In this document: piece by piece, positions 10,399 through 22,313 of the stretch
Layout of the letters: each line of letters opens with the position of its first letter
How positions within the stretch are numbered: position 1 is the stretch's first letter
Source: Gnetum montanum
Lineage: Eukaryota > Streptophyta > Gnetopsida > Gnetales > Gnetaceae
DNA: 64,000 nt
Assembly (NCBI GenBank): GCA_015680685.1
Contig: MNCI01034030.1
Coordinates: forward strand, 62,682 to 126,681
Reading direction: 5' to 3'
Program-made: the position numbers and the translations under genes
The notes under the pieces: model-generated
Told to the model about the DNA's origin: nothing
Seen by the model: the letters and a program-made list of their open reading frames with translations, nothing else
Database searches by the model: none

Positions 10399-11373
10399 TG
10401 ATGAGCGACAAGGTACCCCTACGCTCAACCATACGAATACGAGCATTTCATGCACGATCCAGTTGAATTCCAAGGACTAATTGCTTATGCACCCTTTTGG
10501 AATGAGGATGGGTTGGTTGATCATTGTCTTCCCCAGCTTACCTGTATGTCACGATTGTATGGTTAAGTAACCTTAAGGCATATGATTTTTATAGCTTTTA
10601 TATTTTTATGTCCTACGCTAGTAGGGAAGGAGAGAGGTAACTAAGTGACTAATTTAACTTCACTACTCATTAACTAAGTTCTAACTAATCTGAACACCAA
10701 CATCCATTCCCACTTGTCATTCACATCCTGAACTAGTGCAACAATGCTGGGATTACCAAACGCTAATCATTATTGGGTTACCAAGCATTACACACATGCT
10801 CGAAGTGGTCATGCTTGTTTCATTTAACAATTTGCTTAATTGATCAAAATGAATTGCTATGCTAATAACAAAATTGTAAAGTGCATAAAATAAAATAAAT
10901 GCATAAGAAAATAAAATAAAAGAAATGCGTAAGAAAACAAATCTCAAGTGCTCCAAGGATGAGTCAAAGAGCTCATCTTTATTGCCGTACACAAGGTGTG
11001 CTCAGGTACACAATGCTCGAATAAAGATCTATCCACACTTAGACCTCCTACTGTGGGCACTTGGAAAATACTCTAACTTTCAAATAGACTACAAGAGTTT
11101 CGCTACTTGACTGCCTAAAGACTTTCTTCTCAATTGTGTGCCTGGGCACTGTATTTATAGGCTTGGGAGAAACTACTCTAATAATTAGAGTAATCACTCT
11201 AATAATTAGAATAACTGCTAGAGTAACCACTAGAGTAACCTCTCTAATAATTAGAATAACTGCTAGAGTAACTGCTAGAGTAACCATTCTAATAATTAGA
11301 ATAACTACTGGAGTAACCACTAGAGTAATCGCTAGAGTAACCACTCTAATAATTAAAGTAACTGCTCTCATCA
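10399..11373 (-). repeat. RT-1 5' LTR with promoter
   Basis: This 975-bp LTR runs from TGATGAG to CTCATCA. The lower-coordinate part (R-U5) resembles the RT-2, RT-7 and RT-9 LTRs, including the stem with the poly(A) signal at 10975-11028. The minus-strand TATAAATA box is at about 11152-11159. From 11173 to the end the U3 is a repeat array unlike the GATATCGC U3 of the other copies. The expected target duplication partner lies outside the window. Confidence 0.85.
11173..11365. repeat. Palindromic TAATAATTAGAG array in RT-1 U3
   Basis: Repeated words CTCTAATAATTAGAGTAA, GCTAGAGTAAC and CACTAGAGTAAC, about a dozen in 190 bp. CTCTAATAATTAGAG is nearly a perfect palindrome. A shorter version is at 430-575 in the other LTR. 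Confidence 0.8.
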
Positions 11374-12435
11374 ATAATCGTTAGCCTTTCTATCCAAGAT
11401 CCAAACCAAGTTTATACCACTTACTAGTAACATCGTATGGTATTGTCCAAAAATTGACAACCACAAGACTATTGTAACTCAAGAAGTATTAAGACTTAGC
11501 AATGAAGTTCAAGGGAGTAGTGTATTAATAGCACACTTTATTTTTTAAAGGAAACTTGGCCATTGGATAGAGGAGTGCCTTTAGGCATGGGTAACATGTC
11601 TTTATAGCCCTATAACCAATGCAAGTCCAAGAAACCTTGAAATTTCTAAGAAGTCGCTTGCCTTCAGGTATGGGTAACATGTCTTTCCAGTGGAACCCCC
11701 AAAAATTTTTATTTTGTGCATTTATTAGAGTATTAATGTATTAGCCTTACTAGAGGACTATCTTCATGCATGGGTAACATGTCTTTCCAGTGCCCTAGTA
11801 AGGCAACACTTATTTTAAAAAAACTTCCATTTGTGATTGGAACTTAAGTAAATAATACAACTTGATAGTAGGGTAAGACTAATAGTAGTAGTCTTAGAGA
11901 ATCCACAAATACCCTTGATGTCACAGCCTTGCCATTTTGACTTAGTTCTTCACTCTTCTATCCTGGCATAATGATCATATGTTTATTTTAGTTTTATTAT
12001 GTAGAGAATATAATTATGGCCATGGTAAGAACCTCTTATTATTGGGAATGAGTGGATGGATGATGTGGTCTTACTATATATAGAATTGTTCTTTCAATGA
12101 TATGATAATATATAGTTAAATTCACATAATTAGGATGACATCTTGTCTTATTTCTTTATAGTTTATTAGAAAAATCAATAAAAATATGTACGAGCAAGGT
12201 TATGAAAAATTGTGGAAAAATGCTAAGAATAGAAAAAGTAGAAAGACTATCAAAAAATGAAAAAGGAGTAAGAAATAGAAAAAGTATAAAAGAATGGAAA
12301 AGTTATAAGAGTATGAAAAATTGATATGAAAAAGTAAAAAGGTAAAAAGATAAAAAGAATTAGAAGGAAAGTTTATGCCTAAGTGTCAAATTTGACACCT
12401 CCATGACTATCTTGAGAAGTGGACATCTAGAAGAT
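11374..12435 (-). other. RT-3 3' tail, non-coding, truncated
   Basis: This stretch has no gene. It is the 3' tail of RT-3, cut at 11374 by the RT-1 LTR. It holds three diverged copies of the family tail motif built on GGCATGGGTAACATGTCTTT (about 11573, 11667 and 11768). An A/G-rich low-complexity stretch of repeated AAAAAG words follows (12180-12360). Confidence 0.55.
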
Positions 12436-12439
12436 TGAA

Positions 12440-13690
12440 TGGATCATAAACTTTTGGGTGGATATGGTAGAGTCCTTGAAAGAGTAGGAAAAATTATGGT
12501 ATGACTTGACTTGTTGAATATTGACAAGGATAGTCTTTTATGGATAAGTTGGATGATAACTCTACATGGCACTAGATTGGCATGTAGCATGGATGATATA
12601 TGGTCCTTTTCATAAGGTTTGGAACTTAGCCTTTTGCAGGACATGACTTGGATTATAGTAGAGGACTTTATCACCTAGCTTGATTGATACTTGTCCTATT
12701 TTGGCATAACATATACTTTTAGAGTACTTTTTATGAATTTCATTACTCATTTGAGCTACTAATCTATTTTTTTCTAAGAGATTGAGATTCATGAGATGTT
12801 CTCTTTGAGAAAAGCTTAAGTCAAGGTTAAGTGTGCAAGCAGTGGAAAGGGTATTGAGTTCTACTTGGATTGGTAATATGGGTAGTTTAACGTAAACTAA
12901 CTCATATGGGAAATACCTTATAGGAAGTTTCCATGTTGATTTATATGCCCATAGAAAATCATTGAGTTTGGTGCTCTAATCCTTCCTATATCGACTAATT
13001 GTTCTAGTTAATATTCTTGTAATTTCCTGGTTAGTTACTTCTCCTTAACCATTTGCTTGGGGATGGTATGATGTACTTAGTTTGTGATTCACCCTAAGTT
13101 GTTACATTAGGTGTTTGAATGTAGTTCTTGTAAAATTAGTTCTATTGTTAGATATAAGCATTTGTGGTAGTCTAAATCTATTCACCACATGTTGTTGAAA
13201 GAATTTAGTAGTTGTTTTGCTTGTGCAATCCTTGACTACAGGTGCTTTTATCCACTTTGTGTAATAACCAATTGTCATCATAATGTAAGACTTTCCATTT
13301 GACATTGGCATGCTGGGGCTTATGAAGTCAATTCCCCAAATGTCGAAGGGTTCCAATGGTTGTATCCACAGTCGTGGTCCCTCATACTTGGCTATTAACC
13401 CTCCATTCCTTTAGCATCATTTACAAGACTATGCAAACTGATGTGTATCCCTGAATATGGTAACCCAAAAGTAACCTGCCATCATCAATTTTAGTGTTGA
13501 CCTTCATCCTGCGTAGTGACCACAACATAATCCATCGTGTGCATCTTGTAGAACTCTTTGTTGAATTTCTTTTGGAATGCACCATATGATTAATCCATTA
13601 GCACATATCTTGTAAAGATTCCCATTGATTTCCATATATCTTTCCACTTTGTGAAGAAATTATTCCTTGCATTTCTTGTCACATTCGACA
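12440..13690 (-). pseudogene. RT-3 integrase (degenerate)
   Basis: This was the DDE integrase that inserts the element DNA. On the minus strand an HHCC zinc region is recognisable (about 13420-13560: GHYAG, then GYF and a damaged CK-C pair). The catalytic core starts EPFDIWGIDFISPSMPMSNG (about 13290-13356), keeping the first Asp. The second catalytic Asp is Asn in ISNNRTNF, where the usual text is SDNGT. The C-terminal GKP-type region LGDKVLYYNPSHV (about 12640-12690) follows. Several stops separate the pieces. The DIWGIDF signature places it in the Ogre/Tat/Athila group. Confidence 0.8.
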
Positions 13691-13698
13691 TGAAGCAC

Positions 13699-14125
13699 TT
13701 ATTTTGTGAGAAATGTTATGTAATCAGTAGGCCATGACTTCTCTATCGAGTCTTTAATTATTGCAGTTTTATTAAATAAGTTTTCATTAGGAAATTGATT
13801 TGATATTAGTTCATCATTCTCTTGGGTTTCCCATCTTAGTCTTAATAAATGATCTACTACCACATTTTTAGTTCCTTTCTTATTGATCATGGTAATGTCA
13901 AATTCTTGCAAGGTAACTAGCCATCTTATCACTCTCAGACTAACCACTAGTTTGTTCATTAAAAATTTGGTAACACTATGATCTGTATGGATGTAAATGG
14001 AATAATTGAGCACATAATGTTTGATATTTTCTAGTGCATACACCACAGCCATTGGCTTCTTTTCTGTTATGGTGTAGTTAAGTTGTGCCCTAATGATGCT
14101 TTAACTGGCACAATGTATATAATAA
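13699..14125 (-). pseudogene. RT-3 RNase H (degenerate)
   Basis: This is the RNase H domain that would remove RNA from the RNA-DNA hybrid. The minus strand shows KKPMAVVYALENIKHYVL, HTDHSVTKFLMNK, WLVTLQEFDITMINKKGTKN and VVDHLLRL, in the order expected for plant Ty3/gypsy RNase H. HTDH retains a catalytic Asp. The final 'ADxLSR' motif reads VDHLLRL. Confidence 0.78.
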
Positions 14126-14129
14126 GGTC

Positions 14130-15393
14130 TTGTATGCTCATCCAATTGAGTTAGAACTACTACCATTGCGTAGTTTAAAGCATTTGTTAAAATGTGAAAA
14201 GTCTTTGACCAATTTGGAGCTCAAAGGATTGGTGTCTCATTTAGCTTTTGTTTTAAGGCCCCAAATTCTTTCTCACATTACTTTTTCCATAGAAATAGTG
14301 CATCGTTCTTGGTAATTCTACCAGTGGTGTTGCAATCTTTGAAAAATTTTTAATGAATCTTTTGTAATATCCTGTATGGCTAAGGAATGATCAAAGATCT
14401 TTAATAGTTTGTGGTCTCTGAGTAATGTTTTGGATGACTCTGATCTTTTATGGATCTATCTCTATTCTTTTGTGAGATACCTTGTGTCTTAGAACTATAC
14501 CATCTTGAACCATTAAATGACTTTTCTACCAGTTGAGCATTAGTTAGTTTCTACACATTTTTTTAATACCTACTCTAAATGGTCCAAGGCTTGCTTAAAG
14601 TCTAGCCCATATACATGGAAGTCATTCATAAACACTTCAACTCAATTTTCAATTTGCTTCTAGAAGATGCCAAGTACCAACCTCTAAAATGTAGTGAGTG
14701 CATTATACAAACCAAAGGGCATCTACTTGTATGCAAATGTTTCTCATCAACTAGTGAATGTGGTGTTTTCTTAATCTTCTGGTGGATCTAATTGTACCCA
14801 CTATATCCATCTAAGAAGCTATAATACTGATGTCTTGCTATGGTATCCAAGACTTGGTTAACAAATGGCAAAGGAAAATTTTCCTTGAATGTTGCTATGT
14901 TTAACAATTGAAAATCAATATAGACCCTTCACTTGCCATCTTTCTTTAGTATATTAACTAATGGGCTAACCCACTTACTTTCTGCTAGTGGATAGATGAA
15001 CCCTACTTTCAATAGTTTTTCTAACTCTTGCTTAATAACTTCCTTAAGCTTTGGGTTCAACCTTCTTTGAGGTTGGTGGTGTGGTTTGATAACTAGATCT
15101 GTACAAATTCGATGTTGGCATATGTGTGGATTAATTCTAGTGATCTCACTATAGGACCATGCAAATATAGTTGTCGATTTATTTACCACTTCTAGTAATT
15201 TCTTCTTTTGATCTTTGTTAAGTTTAACATTTACTATTACTAGTTTTTTATTAATTAAAAAAGCATATTCAAGTATATTTGGTAGGGCTTTTAGTTCTAA
15301 GGGTTCTAGTTCATATGTTTCTTGTGTCTCTAATTGTCCCCATTCAATTTCTTCTTCTTGAAATGATTCAATGTGAGGATGTTGTCTTTTCAA
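14130..15393 (-). pseudogene. RT-3 reverse transcriptase (degenerate)
   Basis: This is the DNA polymerase domain of RT-3. The N-terminal open stretch 14929-15393 contains the protease-RT linker and then HQPQRRLNPKLKEVIKQELE and VGFIYPLAESKWVSPLV. Further on, the FLDGYSGY motif with the first catalytic Asp is intact (about 14800-14825). The usual FMDDF box reads FMNDF (about 14640), so one catalytic Asp has become Asn. Beyond this the reading frame is stop-ridden through the connection region. It groups with Ogre/Tat/Athila-type RT by recall of those motifs. Confidence 0.8.
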
Positions 15394-15639
15394 CTATTCT
15401 AACTTATCAATTTCTTCCACATAAGAACTTGTGATCTTGTTTATCAGTTCCATCCATATATCAGATTTAGTCTGCTCTTTAGTCATCAACCATTAGGTGC
15501 CTTCTTGTTGAGTGGTTGTTGCATATAGACACTTTTGTGCACACATATCTTTGATATATCCATTGCATGCTATGATGGCATTATCTTTTATTGCCCAAAT
15601 GTTCTGCACACAATTGCACTCATTATCGCTATATGTAAT

Positions 15640-16030
15640 ACATGAAACTCTACAACTCTGAATGATTCAAGCTTTGTCCTCCTTGGATATTTTTAAGAAT
15701 GAATCTTTGATTCCTAGCTAAGCATCGATAGTGCTAAGCCATGCCCTATCATTATGATGGGAAATTCCCCTTTGTTTTTTACTACATGTATGACTAGAAA
15801 GTTAACTGGATAGGACTAGCCACTAATAGTAGTGATAACATCTTCTACTTGGTCAAGTGGAATAATAATGGACTAGTTTGCAAGCTCTAATTAGATGTTT
15901 CTCTTCTTTAATAGGGATAGGTTCTAGGCCTTATACATATCTTGTGAAATTAAATTTACTCTTGACCTAGAATCTAAAAGAGCTTTGCATGATTTGTGTC
16001 TTACTATTTGAAGGTAAACTAAGGCATGAT
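15640..16030 (-). pseudogene. RT-3 protease (degenerate)
   Basis: The catalytic loop on the minus strand reads CKALLDSRSRVNLISQDMY (about 15940-15995), against DLGSGVNLIS in RT-2 and RT-7, so the loop Gly residues are lost. A damaged counterpart of the GRAWLSTIDA segment lies near 15720-15750. Frames shift between the two, so the enzyme is dead. Confidence 0.65.
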
Positions 16031-18637
16031 TAGGGTCTATTCTCTTCTTGGGAAGTGCTCCTACTTTAATCCAATGTGTGATTATCTATTTGAGCATGAC
16101 AATGGTAACTTTCTTATCTATAGGTATTGGAAGCATAGTGTTCTTTGGAAGAATGTGTGTGGATGGGATAAAGTTAGGTGAAGTCCCCATCATTCAAACT
16201 AATAATGCTTTTTGGCTCTTGTTTCACTTGTAACTACATCCTTTTATGTGGTTATGGCTCTGGTAGACCTCTTTTGTTGTGACTATATTGGTAGCTCTCC
16301 TTGCCTGACTCGTGGCAGTACCAAAGCTAAGGAGTTAGGCATTTAAAGTGAGGAATTGGTTGCTAGTTGAGACGTAAGAATTTGGATCCATCCATGAAGT
16401 AGTTGGTTGATGATACTCTAGTGGATAGTAGTGAGTGGGAGAATGGATTGAAGTAGTTCCTAGAGAGATTGGACGTTGAACATGGTATCCATGAGGATTA
16501 GGTTGTTGATATGGATACTATTGCCTTAGTTGTGGCATTTCTCATGATTGTGGTTATTGCCACTACTATTAGCATTGTTCATGTGGTTGAGAAAATGCCC
16601 CACTTGGATAGAATGTTTGGTGAAAGGGTTGTTTGAAGTTACCTTGTGGATAAGGTAATTTTTTAGGCATCTGTTTCTTGATGAATCTCAAGTTAAGTAC
16701 ACATGTACCAAACTCCTGTAAGTGGGCCATAACAGGGCAACATCTTTTAGGATGTTCATACTAGTAGACTTTACATCCTTCATCATCTTTTGAATTAGAG
16801 TCCATAATTTCCTCTATTGCAACAACTTTTCCTTTATTTTTGTATTGTTCTTGCCCGTTTTTGCTTTTCTTCTTTTTGTCTTTGCTTTAGTGTAGGGCTT
16901 GTTCATTCTTCTCTTCTACTACTTTTTATGTTGTGGCAAAGTTCTCATCTACAAAATTTCACATTTTCTCTACCTTGGTTGCTATCTCATTAATTGTTTT
17001 CTAAATAGATAGAGTTTTTGATTGGATTGTGTCTTCTAGTATTTCCTCTTCTTGTGATTCACACATTCTTACATCTCTTTTTCTTATGGCAAGATCTCTA
17101 TTATATTCTTTAGCTAATTCTCTTTTCTTAATCCTCCTTCTTCTTTTTCTGCTTGGTTAATGAGTCTTTGAATATGATGAGCTATCATTTCGGATAACCT
17201 ACCTTGAGTGTATGTCCCAAGGGTTTCCCTTATCTTATTTAATAGTCCATTGACAATTTGCTGTAGTTTTTTTCTTTGAGAAAATCTGTGGATTAGACAC
17301 CTATGTAACAATGAATAGTATATGCCCATTGCCACATTGAGGGATTAATGTATCCCTTGCTTCCATCCTTGAATTTTTTTCTCAAATTGAACACTCTAAA
17401 ATAAGTTTGATATTTATCATGAAGGGCTCTAACATGATATTGCATTTTTGAATAGATTTTGGTTCTAATGATATGTACCAACTCTTTTCTTCCTTTATGA
17501 GTGTTCTTGAAAACAATTTTAGTTTCTGCCAATCATTTTCAATAATTTGCAATGCACATGCATTGTGGTAGGCTTGAAGATGGTGTTGTGGATCTACATT
17601 GTAGCCAGCTTCAAATTTTAGGATATTGTTCATGTTTAGTCACTTGATGTAATTGTCTTTCATGTGCTTGGTAAATGTACATTGCTTCTATGATATTGAT
17701 AATGCTACAAGTGGCTAATAGAAATTCTTCATAATCTTAAAGTTTGTGAGCTTTTTTGTAGTGATGATATCTTCCATGCTCATAATGCTCTCACTTTTCG
17801 TATCTTTTACTTTCTCTTCTGCACTCATAATCATCTTCTTCTTCATTAGGATGCCTTCTATGATGCTCATATCCATCATGATCCCTTCATCTCTTTATAT
17901 CATGATCCCTCATTCTTCTTTCAATCTTGTCATACTCTTTGGAGGAGTATGAGGAGGAAGAGGAAGAAGTTGGAGAATGGTGCCAACTAGTTCTCTTTTT
18001 ATGACTCCTTGATTCATTCCTTTTTGATTCAGTGAAGGTTCTAGGCCTTGAGTTCCCCCTAAGTGTCAAGTCTTCCTTGTCTTCTCTGGGTATTTTTGCA
18101 AGAGCTAAGTGCAATTATATCTTGATGGGATCTTTGATATGGATGTATGATGTTTGAGATTGAGATCCATGGGTTTCATAAAATTTCTCTATGTGGAACA
18201 TTGCATTACCACTTTTTTCTAGAACAACTATTTGTGGTACTTTATTTCCTTTAACCAGCTCATGACTTATTTCCATAGTAGCATCCCTTCTTACCTAAGC
18301 TTCTATTTGTTGGTATGGCCTAGTCATGTGCTTTGTGATGTGGTACCCTTCCTGTACATGGCTAAGGTTTGACATTATGAGGGTTTCTTGCAACATTAAT
18401 GGTGTAGATCATTTTGGAGGCAAAATGATGTTACCTTGTAAATCTCTTCACCTTAGCTATTTTTCCTATTAAAAAATAAATGTGAAACCATGATAATATG
18501 TGTCAGTATGAGCATAAGAGATTCTAGTTTACATGGGCATACTCTAGTCTTCTTCATCATATCCCTTGTCATGACTCTTATGAATTTTATTAATAGGTGA
18601 TGATTTCTCTTTATTTATGAAAGCCATATTAAATGTT
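16031..18637 (-). pseudogene. RT-3 gag (degenerate)
   Basis: Gag of RT-3, starting near 18635 (MAFINKEKSS). The N-terminal domain is damaged but shows RDLQGNIILPPK (about 18420-18450). An Arg/His/Ser-rich linker with a Ser-rich run (17887-18114) follows. The gag domain spans 17114-17633, with ILKFEAGYNVDPQHHLQAYH, FSRTLIKEEKSWYISLEPK and TLGTYTQGRLSEMIAHHIQR. A knuckle-like remnant (about 16735-16790) keeps HPK and CC but has a stop in the middle. The C-terminal part aligns with 51300-51700 of RT-7 only loosely. Confidence 0.75.
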
Positions 18638-18744
18638 TAATGCCTTAATACTTAGAGAAATTTTGTTTAAGTGTAATAACTTTTCTTAATGACTCTTTAT
18701 ACAATGAACCTTATAAAATCAACTACTTAGTGGACATTGACACA

Positions 18745-18762
18745 TCCTCGGCAATAATGCTA
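18745..18762 (-). other. RT-3 primer-binding site (tRNA-Asp-like)
   Basis: The minus strand reads TAGCATTATTGCCGAGGA, a decayed form of the tRNA-Asp-type site, next to the LTR start at 18764. Confidence 0.6.
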
Positions 18763-18763
18763 A

Positions 18764-18849
18764 TGATGAGTAGTTGGGTATTCCAACACTTCATCATACA
18801 AGTTACAAGTACATGCATGTGATCATATTATAATTTGTGAATGGCCAAT
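18764..18849 (-). repeat. RT-3/RT-4 LTR, first segment
   Basis: The first 86 bp of an LTR, beginning TGATGAG, interrupted by the solo LTR at 18850. It resembles 37410-37500. The last 5 bases, CCAAT, are the solo-LTR target duplication. Confidence 0.7.
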
Positions 18850-21547
18850 TGTAACACCCTACTCTAGCAAGGGCAGGGTGATGCTTAGGATCAAGTAATC
18901 GTAGAATGGAAGCATGATAACTAAAACCAATAATGTGCAAAGTACATGATATCTAGGAAGGTCAAATGATACAAAACTTACCTACCACACCAAAAACTAA
19001 ACATAACTATCACTTTACCCAAATGCATGTCTCTACATAAAGAAAACTATGCACTGCTTTGCTAAAATACAAAAACACATAAACCTCATCATCCTATATA
19101 GAAGAGTATAGAGAGTTTCATACAAGGATATCTAGTTCACACTACTATACATGAACATATATAGTAACCAGGCATTGAAGGATTTCCCCTCCTCTACTCT
19201 CTCTCTCCATGCCCGTTTAGGCTCCTACACCTTTCAACTATACTTAAATCAAGTTAGTACACAACTAAGTGGGAAGCCTTTACACTTCCCCTACTAGATG
19301 GTCGACAGGTGTTGCACTAGAGGAGAGGAGTGGGGTACAAGGCAACCTGCAACCATTGTTAGTCTTATGCATGCTCAAAACAACACATACCATATCAGCC
19401 ATAAAGTTAACATACTATCATACAAGCATAGACAAAGCCACAGTCTGACATCATCTATCATGCCCATGTCATACCCATGATATACCATAAATAGTCCATG
19501 ATCCACACAATCATAATCCAAATAGAACACCTATTCTCAACGATATGACTCACAAACCAATACTATCCCATACATAGCCCATGTTGTTGCTAGCATATCC
19601 ATGTTCAGTGTAGCATGTGAAACATTGCCATGAGTATTCATAACAGCCATTGCCTGTAGCTCTTTTATTAGTCTTTTATTTATCCAACCAGTGCTAGGGT
19701 CCATCAAGCTGTGACTCACAACCACTAGCCTTCTATAGGACAAGTAATAGGGATGGACACACCTATGCCATGGACCAACTGTAGGGATGAACATACCTAC
19801 ATTCTCCCACTCTCAGGATGAGGCCTGAGATAAGAGCCCCATCAATGCATCACAGTTGAGGTCAATGCATATTACCTCCAGGGTGCCTCATCACCAACCA
19901 GTTCACACCCTCATGCTAGCACGACCTACCAATGACTATCACAAGCATCATCACAAAAACATGTACATAGTCCAGCTAGCTTAAGCCACCACATGTCATA
20001 AGCACAACACACCCAAACAAACATAACCACATAGATCCACCCCTAACAGTTATAATGATTCCATGAAAACAATACCATGATGCAACAGAACAATATGAAG
20101 ATCTCAATATGACAAAACAATATCATATTTCTCAAAAGACACGTACTTCCATACAAATAACCACCATAATAAACTTCAAAATGAGATATGCCCAGAGAGA
20201 AAACTAATTCCATGATTATAAAGTACTTCCCAAAATGATCCCAATGACACTAATTTTACCTAAAATGGACTCCTAGAAGCAATGTTATGTGCATTCAAAG
20301 TTTTATTAATAAAATAATATTTAATTACCTCATAAAGGATTGGAATGCCCAAAAATGCTCACACCCCAATAGGCCCCACAAATAGCATACTCCAATCATA
20401 AAAGTCTCATCAACATCACATATCCTATGCTACAAGTCCACATCATCCCATATATTACATATATATTAATCCATAATTTGTATCCAAAATCAAACAATTT
20501 TGGGAAAATAGACAAAATAACATGTCCAAGCTCAATCCTTGAGCTATCTATCCCGCATGCCCACATCGCATAATCATATACAATAATCCAGCACAAAAAT
20601 ATAGGGAAAAGGTAAAGATAATCCACTAATTACAATTGTTGGGCAGAAAGGCCGAAACAAGTAGAAAATCTTTAAAAATATGGTAGGACTCCTTTTTGCT
20701 CCCAACAAGTTTTGCACCCATGTACATATGACTGTAGTAATCCCAAATCTAGGTTCAAAGTAAGCAAAAATCATCCAGAGAGCTCAAAATTCAAAAAAAT
20801 GTGGAATATAGTAAGAAAGTAGAAGAAAATAGGGTCCTGTGTGTTTCTATTTCTATATACAAAAGAAATAGAGAAAACTTGAGCTTGGTGGTGCAAAAGG
20901 GTGATGGTCTCTTATGTTAAAATAAGAAAAAAAAAACAAGGCTTATGTTTATGTTATTAGAAAAAAAAAAAAAAAACAGAGGTAGTGCACGTCACATGCA
21001 ACCTAACATAACTTTTACTTTTTATTTTTATTTTTTTCATCTAAATTATTTATTATTTTTTTAAAGAACAATTTCATAAGTTATTTTTATTTTTCATCTT
21101 AACAACTAATACCATAAACTTTAATCATGTGTAATAGACACACCAAGACTCCAAATCAAAATCCATTCGAACCTATGAGATCCTTATCATATGCTCTACA
21201 CATTCACATGTCAAAACCACACCCAAACATCACACAACATAGTGGCATAGTACAAATGCCTACATACCAAAATCACACATAAAGCAGAGAACATACTAGA
21301 TAGGTGCTCTTGTACCCCAATCTAGCACCCTTGCCAACCACATCACTTGTCTAACACATCACATAGGGCTAGTGTACATAATCATGTTAGTTAAGCATGT
21401 AAAGAAAACATAATTGTAACATAAAAATGAAGCTTCATAACATATAAAATGCATTAACTCATTCCCAAAAATCCACCGAGACTCCACATGTAATGTATAA
21501 CTCATAAGCAGATGACCATACCTATTGTCTCTAGATGGGATGTAATA
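18850..21547. mobile_element. Solo LTR, 2.7 kb, of an unrelated element
   Basis: This block interrupts an LTR of the tRNA-Asp family and is bounded by CCAAT at 18845-18849 and 21548-21552. It starts TGTAACACCCT and ends GGGATGTAATA, which is close to the inverse of the start (TGTTACA expected). No coding sequence is visible. A solo LTR left by recombination between two LTRs fits best. The length and the TGTAACACCC terminus recall long LTRs of Del/Tekay chromoviruses, which is inference. Poly-A runs (20925-20975) are the only other notable content. Confidence 0.72.
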
Positions 21548-21552
21548 CCAAT

Positions 21553-22313
21553 GTAAATTCACTTAGTAGTTGAGGTTCAATTTGTGATCACCATCTTCTC
21601 ACATTAAGTTAGTGAATTGCAAGTTATATGGTTTAACTCTTGGTGAGGCATAAGATATGTTGATGTTGTAGGCTCAAATTAATCCTAAGTCTTTTCATAA
21701 TGAAAATAAGAATAAATTCTAAATCTTGATGATAACAGAGATGTAGATCTGTTATAGCCTATGGTGATAAGTATCCATTCCTAGCTTGTTGTACATCCCC
21801 TAGGCTCATGTAACTATCACTAGGATTACCTAGTGAATTCACTATTAAGCAAGTAGAGTGAAGTCATTACTGGGTTACCAAACGATTACACTTGACACTT
21901 GAGAAACCAATCATACTTATTTTGCCTTACTAATGGAAATTGAAAAAATAAAGTACCTAGAAAATGTAAATAACTTTATCAAAGTAAACATATTAGAAAA
22001 TAATAGTAAACTAAGTGAGATGATGCAATGGTAAGAAACAATATCTATCTTTATTGTCGATCATGAATTATGTCCAGATACAATCCGCTCGAATGAAAAT
22101 TTTGTACAACTATTAGTTACCACACTGCAAGCATTCACTTCTAACTCTAACTCTAAGTGTAACTCAAAAAAAGAAAATGCAAGAATTTTTCTAAGGTTTA
22201 TGCAAAAGTGAACATCTGTGTATGAGCTCCTTGAAAACAATCCATAGCCTATGATTTTTCCAAATTGGCTATTCAGATCATTAGAGAAATTTTTCTTTCC
22301 ACTACCACAATCA
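21553..22313 (-). repeat. RT-3/RT-4 LTR, second segment
   Basis: Continuation of the LTR after the solo-LTR insertion. It is collinear with 37500-38200: cttctcac and gaggcat text, the 'CATTCCTAGCTTGT' stretch, the poly(A) stem (22050-22100) and the CACACTGC word. The TATA box seen in the RT-4 right LTR is not recognisable. The end at 22313 (CAATCA) is an estimate. Confidence 0.6.

Noticed and set aside
11136-11384. Open frames on both strands rich in Thr/Ile/Val repeats
   Set aside because: They are translations of the TAATAATTAGAG array in U3, not proteins.
19537-20774. Several minus-strand frames inside the solo LTR
   Set aside because: No recognisable domain; the block is best explained as non-coding LTR.
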